From: Hevea brasiliensis
Taxonomy: Eukaryota > Streptophyta > Magnoliopsida > Malpighiales > Euphorbiaceae
Length of the DNA stretch: 64,000 nucleotides
Reading direction: 5' to 3'
Assembly: GCF_030052815.1 (NCBI RefSeq)
Contig: NC_079496.1
Span: forward strand, 41,751,593-41,815,592
In this document: positions 57,895 to 64,000 of the stretch, one piece after another
Numbering within the stretch: position 1 is the stretch's first letter
How the letters are laid out: each line of letters begins with the position of its first letter
Made by a program: the position numbers and the translations under genes
The notes under the pieces: model-generated
The model's database searches: none
What the model was told of the DNA's origin: nothing
Seen by the model: the letters and a program-made list of their open reading frames with translations, nothing else

Positions 57895-60137
57895 CTGCGA
57901 CAGCAATAAAAAGCTATCGCTGAGACAATGTCTTAGTGGTGCATAACATTAACCAAATACAATTTAAATCACAATTCATAAGTCATGTAAATAGTGGATA
58001 CTTAAAACTATAGTTAAATTCAAGACAATAATGTCATAAGGAGTTTCACACAATATTACAATAAATCTCAGTAATCAAAACATAGCTAAATTCAAAAGAC
58101 AGTGAATGTCAATAAGAATTTAAACTCATTTTACAATCTTACAATATGCTTCAATAAATCACACACAGCTTTAATCATGTTCCCAAGTTCAATTCATCCT
58201 AAAAGCCGATGGCTAATGAGGTATTCAATTCATCCCAAAAGTCAATGACTAATGAGGAATAACATAGCTAGCTAGCAAAAATATGAGTACTCATTCTATT
58301 CGTCCTCAATAGGCACACACCTCAACACTTCAGCCTGAGAGGGAATTCAATTCATCCCACTAGACAAGCTAGCGAGGAATACAATCAATGTACATGATAG
58401 CTGTGGTTTCAAACCAATTACAGTGCTTTTCAATCAATAAGTATCCATCAAATATCTTTCAAACCATTTTTCACAATTTCACAACTTAAAACAATAATAT
58501 GCAAATAGTCATAATTTATTTCAATTGAAAATAATTCAAAAGAAATAGTTGTTGTGCACAAACACAATTTAAAACAATAACATACAATTAATCATATGAA
58601 ATATTATTCAGAGCAAAATCAGTTGAAAACTAGTTGTGCACAAACCTCTGATAATTGTCTCCTGGTCTGGACTCATTGTTTCCTTCCCTTTCCCTGAGTC
58701 TTTGGTAACTGAGAAACACAATTTGAAGTGTTTCAGTACTAAATTAAACTGTCTCTAACGATAATGTTCGATAAGTAATTCACTGAAGGCTATTATTTGC
58801 TCAATCACCTAATATACCGACCCTCGATGCGTTTTAGGTAAATTAGGTTTTAGTGTCATTAATATGTCACATTCGATAGGGTTTTAGGGTTGGTACGTTT
58901 TACCAAACTCGTTTCCTTGTTTAGTGCATTTTAATGCAACTTGCTGGATTCCGGGATACTAGTTTGACCTAGCCGGACGACCTAGTTCCCTCGGTTTTCG
59001 GGTTTTGGTTAAAACTACAAACTTGTAGATCTATGTCTTATGGAACGCGGCGCAAAATTTTAGGTCATTCTGAGTTAAGTAGACCAAGTTATGGTCATTA
59101 TACTATTGCTGGTCAAATGGCATCAAATTAGGTCAATTTTAGGTCAATTTGGTCAACTCTGGTTCGGCCAGTTTTTGGACCTGAACTTGTGCAAGCTGTT
59201 TGACTTGCTTATGGTTATTTCTGGGTTTTGGTGTCTTCATAAGACTTGTAGGTATGGGTCTTAACTATTCATGGTTAAAATTTCAGGTCAATTGGACCTG
59301 TTTTGAGTGAGTTATGGCCTAAATACTAACTGCTGCCCAATTGGTAAATTTTCAGGTCTCAATTGTACCTAATCCGAATTGGTCATTTTTCATATCACCT
59401 TGCAAGCAGAATTTTGGTATGCTTTCTCAATGAAAGTTGGCACATTTTGTGCCTAGTTTTACCTCCAATTGGTCTCATACCAATTGAGGTTACACATTTA
59501 AAGTTATAGGCTAAAATGTATACTGCCCTTAATTACCTTACTTATACATGTATCCATTACACATTTAATTGCTATATGTCCACTTCCCTTACCAATTCTG
59601 TTTTGGTACATTACCAAAACCACATACCTCTTCACTTTAAAGTCACTTTGGGCAGATTACAATTATCCTCAATACACCAATTAAAACTCAAATTTACAAA
59701 GTCTAAGTACAATCACATATACACATAAACATTACTCATTCTTACATACACTTTACACAATCACTCTATATACATATCCATCAATCCTCAATGTCAATAT
59801 TCTGCCAATACCTTCATAAACACATACATTTATCCAAGAGTCCCAAGGCTGCCGAAAATGTTCCTCAATACCAAAGTGTCCTACAATTCATCAATTTCCA
59901 TTCCAAGTGCAAAATCACCATATACATATGGAATAATTTACTAGGATATTAAATCCCCTAATCAACATCATTTCTCATTAAATATATGTACAAATATTTC
60001 ATTAAATACATAACTCCATGGCTGTCCAAAATGAACACATCAATAACTTCTCAAACTTGAAAATTTTCTTCACAAATCCAACACCCATAACATGAACACA
60101 AAGTTTAACAAAGCAATCTTCCAAAATACAAACTTAC
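57895..60137 (-). other. Putative intron inside F 5' LTR
   Basis: GTAAGTTTG donor and GTCGCAG|GTAGAC acceptor, 2243 bp, matching the 3' LTR copy. In a genomic transcript this would be a leader intron upstream of gag. Confidence 0.45.
57897..57936 (-). promoter_or_regulatory. Paired hairpins in F 5' LTR
   Basis: GCGACAGC...GCTATCGC intact; the second stem CTGAGAC...GTCTTAG has one G-T wobble. Confidence 0.5.
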
Positions 60138-60998
60138 CTTATGGTTGGAACTTGCCAAACCTTGATTAAACTTCTTGATTTTGGTATCAAGCTGTTCCTT
60201 ATGATGTATAGACAATCTTTAATGAAGGAACCTAAGTGTTTAGAAGTGAAGTGAGGGGTTAGATGAAGCTTGAATGAAAACGGCAATGGAGGTTTTCTTG
60301 GTTCTTCAATTCGGCTAGGTTTAGTGAAATGAAGAAGAAGAAGTATTCAGCTTGGATAATGGAATTACAGCTGCCATTTAGTGTTTAATTAAATCCCTAG
60401 TGGTCCACTCACAAATTTTAAATCATATAATAAGCTTAATTCTCACTTATTCCACATTAAACCCTTAATTCTTACTATTTACTTTTCATTTTCTAAGTGT
60501 AATATTATTTATTTTTAATGGACATTTAGGTCAAAAGACAATTCGGTGTGTCAAATGACCATAATGCCCCTGTTCGGGTTGCATTCCCGATTTTTCGGTA
60601 ACACCGGGTTTTGTCTATTTTTCGATTTCTCACTTTTCTTTGTACTAATTATTTAATTTTTCTTTAATCTTACTAATGATATTTATTCTTCAATAATGAT
60701 CTATTTAAGTCCTAAAAATGTTTTCCAGGGTTCTCCACAGTCCAGGGCTAGTCAACGGTCCACGCCTTGACTTCCCGGTGCGGTCACCCATCGCTAGGGT
60801 TCCCGGATTGCTTAACTTGGTTACATTTCTTTGCTATTATTTTTCCTTTGTTTTTCTTGTATTTTCTTTTCTTGTATTTCATTATTTTATGTCTCCTCAC
60901 TCATAACGAAGTGTAGTTCTAGGCATTCTAGCTGTCCGGACAACACTGGTCACCGGAACAGTAGAACGCACTACCGAACTTAGGGGTGTTACATGGGC

Positions 60999-61600
60999 AT
61001 CTTGGTCGAGAAACAAAATGGAATGAGGGCTCTGATTCTGCAAAATAGAAGAAGGCATTCGATTAATTAAGTAATAAGTAGTAAGAATAGCATCTCACCA
61101 AAAACGAAGAGGAACATTATGTGGGCAGTCTCAACTAGATGACGATTCTTTCGTTCAGCAGCCCCATTTTGTTGAGGGATATAAGCACATGAAGTTTGGT
61201 GAGTAATACCCTGAGAAGATAACAAATATTCTTTTGCATTGTCATTAGGAAGTATTTTAATAGAAACACCAAATTCATTATGTATTTCAGCAGAGAATTT
61301 TTAAAATATAGAGAATAATTCAGAATGAGTCTTCATTAAAAATAACCAAGTGCAACGAGAATAAGCATCAACAAAAGTAACAAAATAATGAAATTCCAAA
61401 GTTGTACTGACACGACTTGGATCCCAAATATCTGAATGGACAATTTCAAACATAGACTTAGCCCTATTATTGACTCGCTTAGGAAAGGAAACACGACTTT
61501 ATTTCCCAAGTTGACAGGACTCACATTCAAAAGAAGATAAACTAGAAAGACTAGAAAGTAATTTTTGCAATTTGGCAAGACTTGGATGACCTAGACGATT
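60999..61600 (-). pseudogene. pol: Element G integrase, N-terminal and core part
   Basis: GAG-pre-integrase/HHCC region NRLGHPSLAKL and CESCQLGK (61499-61600), then a stop. The core follows with HSDIWDPS, PNDNAKEY and the E in AAERKNRHLVE, so the DDE residues are visible. There is an internal stop near 61300 and a frameshift near 61105. The reading continues at 48701 across element F. Confidence 0.9.
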
Positions 61601-63019
61601 GTGAAGAAGATCAGCGAAAGTGGTAGAGGCAAGAGGAACTAGAGAATTTGAAGTAGAAAGATGGTACAACCCTTGTGACTCACATTCTACTCCAATCATC
61701 TTTTCCGTACTCCAGTCCTGCACAACAACAGAGTTAGTTGTAAAAGTGACAAAACAATTGAGATTTTTAGTTAATTTACTAATGGAGATTAAATTATATG
61801 GGCATTCTGGAGTGAACAAAATTGTGGTAAAAGGAATAGATGGAAAGATTTTTACTTCTCTAATGCCCTTAACTAAAGCTTGTGAACCATTAGCCAAAGT
61901 AACTTTAGATAAAATTAGAGGAGAAACTAAATATGAGAAAAGACTTTTATTACCAAATATATGATCAGAAGCACCAGAGTCTAGGATCCATGGACCAGAT
62001 GTTAAGATCGTGTTAGACAAGCAAAGGAATTACCAGAATGAGCACTGCTAGAAGATTATTGTTTGTCTATTTGTGAAGAAGATCAGCGAAAGTGGTAGAG
62101 GCAAGAGGAACTAGAGAATTTGAAGTAGAAAGATGGTACAACCCTTGTGACTCACATTCTACTCCAATCATCTTTTCCGTACTCCAGTCCTGCACAACAA
62201 CAGAGTTAGTTGTAAAAAAGACAAAACAATTGAGATTTTTAGTTAATTTACTAATGGAGATTAAATTATATGGGCATTCTGGAGTGAACAAAATTGTGGT
62301 AAAAGGAATAGATGGAAAGATTTTTACTTCTCTAATGCCCTTAACTAAAGCTTGTGAACCATTAGCCAAAGTAACTTTAGATAAAATTAGAGGAGAAACT
62401 AAATATGAGAAAAGACTTTTATTACCAAATATATGATCAGAAGCACCAGAGTCTAGGATCCATGGACCAGTAAGCGAAGACTGTGTTAGACAAGCAAAGG
62501 AATTACCAGAATGAGCACTGCTAGAAGATTATTGTTTGGCTATTTGTGAAGAAGATTAGCGAAAGTGGTAGAGGCAAGAGGAACTAGAGAATTTGAAGTA
62601 GAAAGATGGTACAACCCTTGTGACTCACATTCTACTCCAATCATCTTTTCCGTACTCCAGTCCTGCACAACAACAGAGTTAGTTGTAAAAGTGACAAAAC
62701 AATTGAAATTTTTAGTTAATTTACTAATGGAGATTAAATTATATGGGCATTCTGGAGTGAACAAAATTGTGGTAAAAGGAATAGATGGAAAGATTTTTAC
62801 TTCTCTAATGCCCTTAACTAAAGCTTGTGAACCATTAGCCAAAGTAACTTTAGATAAAATTAGAGGAGAAACTAAATATGAGAAAAGACTTTTATTACCA
62901 AATATATGATCAGAAGCACCAGAGTCTAGGATCCATGGACCAGTAAGCGAAGACTGTGTTAGATAAGCAAAGGAATTACCAGAATGAGCACTGCTAGAAG
63001 ATTATTGTTTGGCTATTTG
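61600..63019 (-). repeat. pro: Threefold tandem copy of the copia protease segment
   Basis: Copies at 61600-62071, 62072-62544 and 62545-63019 (period 472-473 bp), nearly identical. Each encodes WILDSGASDHIFGNK, the copia protease active site (DSGA), followed by ANGSQALVKGIREV, CPYNLISISKL and the LLHK/LLHN pre-integrase edge. The period is not a multiple of three, so the frame is lost at each junction. The leftmost copy runs on into integrase and the rightmost is joined to gag. One copy differs near 61998-62014. Confidence 0.95.
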
Positions 63020-64000
63020 ATATTACAAATACTCCTTGTAATCAGTTCTAGTTAATAGGATAAAATCTGACACCTGATCCTTTCCATCAGGTAATGGAAG
63101 AATACCATTTTCACCGGATTAAGCCATATGAGCACTTGATCAGCCCATATTATTTGACTGAATGGGGTGTGGTGGTAGACCATGAAGGCCCAACAAGTGT
63201 CTCGAGTGTGATTACTCTTATCACAATAAGTGCAATGGAGCCTTTTACCCTTTCCTCTCTGATAAGTACTCTGTCTCGGTTGGTTTCCACTTTGTGCAGC
63301 TAAAACTAAAGATTTAATTCCAAAGAAATGATTCTTATTGAGTGAGATGCGTAGAAGCCTGGCAGAAACTTCCTCTAGAGTAGGAATAATCGAACTAGTT
63401 AATATCTGGTCTCTAACAAAATCAAGGTCAGGTTTTAGCCCAATCAATGCCAAAACCATGAAGAACCTGTCTCGCTGTTGCTCAGAAATATTATCAATAC
63501 ATGGCATGATAGAATTAAATTCATCTTTCAGTGATTCTACCTGTCCTAAATAACTAGACATATCTTGTTGATTTTGCTGCAGATGAACCATATATGATGC
63601 TACCTTATAAATACACTGCACACCATTTGTATATAAGGTTTTCCCCTCAGTCCAGACTTTGCAACAGCTTTTATAAGACTAAAAAATATTAAGTAATTTT
63701 GGGTCTAGAGAATGCCACAAGAGACTACATAATTGAGCATCAATCTTAGTCCAATCAGCTCTATTTGTTAAAGCTATATCTATGGCATTTTTAACCAAGT
63801 GGTCATCATACCCCTACCCCATAAACCATAATTCCACTGATGCAGCCCAAGACATATAATTTTGACTTCCTATTAATTTAACAGTAGTAATAGCTAGTGA
63901 ATTACCAATGGAAGAAAATATGGGTTTGAGAATCTCAGAACCTGTGTTGGATATGGGTGTGAGAATCTTAGAACCTGTGTTGGAGGCTATATTGGAGGAC
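63020..64000 (-). pseudogene. gag: Element G gag, start outside window
   Basis: KLIGSQNYMSWAASVELWF near 63880-63820 (copia gag N-terminal signature), a stop, WTEGKTLYTNG, then an open stretch (63052-63621) with a UBN2-type gag core: YLGQVESLKDEFNSIMP, RFFMVLALIGLKPDLDFVR, IIPTLEEVSARLL. The zinc knuckle CTYCDKSNHTRDTC near 63210 is a complete CCHC. A 33-bp in-frame duplication lies at 63920-63985. Confidence 0.9.

Larger units (their letters stand above)
48702..60993 (-). mobile_element. Element F: Ty3/gypsy chromovirus-like LTR retrotransposon, 12.3 kb, inserted in G
   Basis: LTRs 48702-52422 and 57291-60993, PBS, PPT and all coding domains. The perfect TSD TGGGC is at 48697-48701 and 60994-60998. 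LTR copies are very similar (about five differences in the first ~290 bp by eye), so it is among the youngest insertions here. RT catalytic residues and the gag zinc knuckle are intact, but pol has in-frame stops and a frameshift. Confidence 0.97.
57291..60993 (-). repeat. Element F 5' LTR (3703 bp)
   Basis: Aligns end to end with 48702-52422. It lacks roughly 26 bp near 60483 (present as TGTAGGAACCACC... in the 3' LTR near 51892). Hairpins 57897-57936, inverted repeat 60529-60560, conserved CGGTCACCCATCGC block at about 60780. Confidence 0.95.
46338..64000 (-). mobile_element. Element G: Ty1/copia retrotransposon, split by F, right end outside window
   Basis: Copia order on the - strand: gag, PR, IN, RT, RNase H, PPT, short 3' LTR. 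F splits the integrase, with TGGGC duplicated at 48697-48701 and 60994-60998; reading across the two G parts is collinear. A ~473-bp segment carrying PR is present three times. Many stops. The 5' LTR and the gag start lie beyond 64000. Clade not assigned. Confidence 0.94.

Noticed and set aside
61620..62909. Three 114-residue open frames on the + strand repeated in tandem, looking like a novel repeated gene family
   Set aside because: They are antisense shadows of the triplicated copia protease on the - strand, which carries the family motifs.

Overview
The window is plant repeat DNA. It looks like a eudicot, and the pol types would fit Malpighiales such as the rubber/cassava group, but that placement is only an inference. 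No host gene, rRNA, tRNA or CRISPR is visible. Almost everything belongs to LTR retrotransposons stacked inside one another. Six Ty3/gypsy elements or remnants (called A to F here) are chromovirus-like, with a gag-PR-RT-RNaseH-IN order, a C-terminal chromodomain-like tail and very long LTRs (3.4-3.7 kb). One Ty1/copia element (G) has a short LTR of about 220 bp. All pol genes carry stops or frameshifts, so no element here is autonomous.

Layout: A (1-6673, + strand) is a gypsy element whose internal region is deleted, so its 5' LTR is fused directly to mid-RT. Remnant LTR C is seen in three pieces (6674-7289, 18900-19533, 43935-about 45250) because other elements split it. B (7290-18899, - strand) sits in C with a perfect ACATG target-site duplication (TSD). 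D (19534-43934, - strand) also sits in C (GAATT/AAATT), and its 5' LTR is split by E (31350-43654, - strand, perfect TTTTA TSD). About 1.1 kb of unassigned AT-rich DNA follows (45251-46337). G, on the - strand, runs from 46338 past the right edge and is split in its integrase by F (48702-60993, - strand, perfect TGGGC TSD). Nesting gives the order of events: C is older than B and D, D is older than E, and G is older than F.

The coding parts are standard: gag with CCHC knuckle, retropepsin, RT with FIDD, RNase H, HHCC/DDE integrase and chromodomain tail, primed by initiator-Met tRNA (PBS type TGGTATCAGAGC). The LTRs are more unusual. Although their sequences are largely diverged, the families share (i) a GGTCA-N22-TGACC inverted repeat with exactly fixed 32-bp span, (ii) a pyrimidine-rich leader ending in a consensus splice donor, (iii) about 2 kb built of degenerate ~190-bp units, and (iv) two adjacent hairpins, one with compensatory changes, placed right at a conserved ...CAG or ...TAG acceptor. 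This suggests an intron inside the LTR. Two other oddities are a threefold tandem copy of the protease segment in copia element G, and a 77-bp AT-rich GT...AG insert in the B integrase whose removal would keep the frame.
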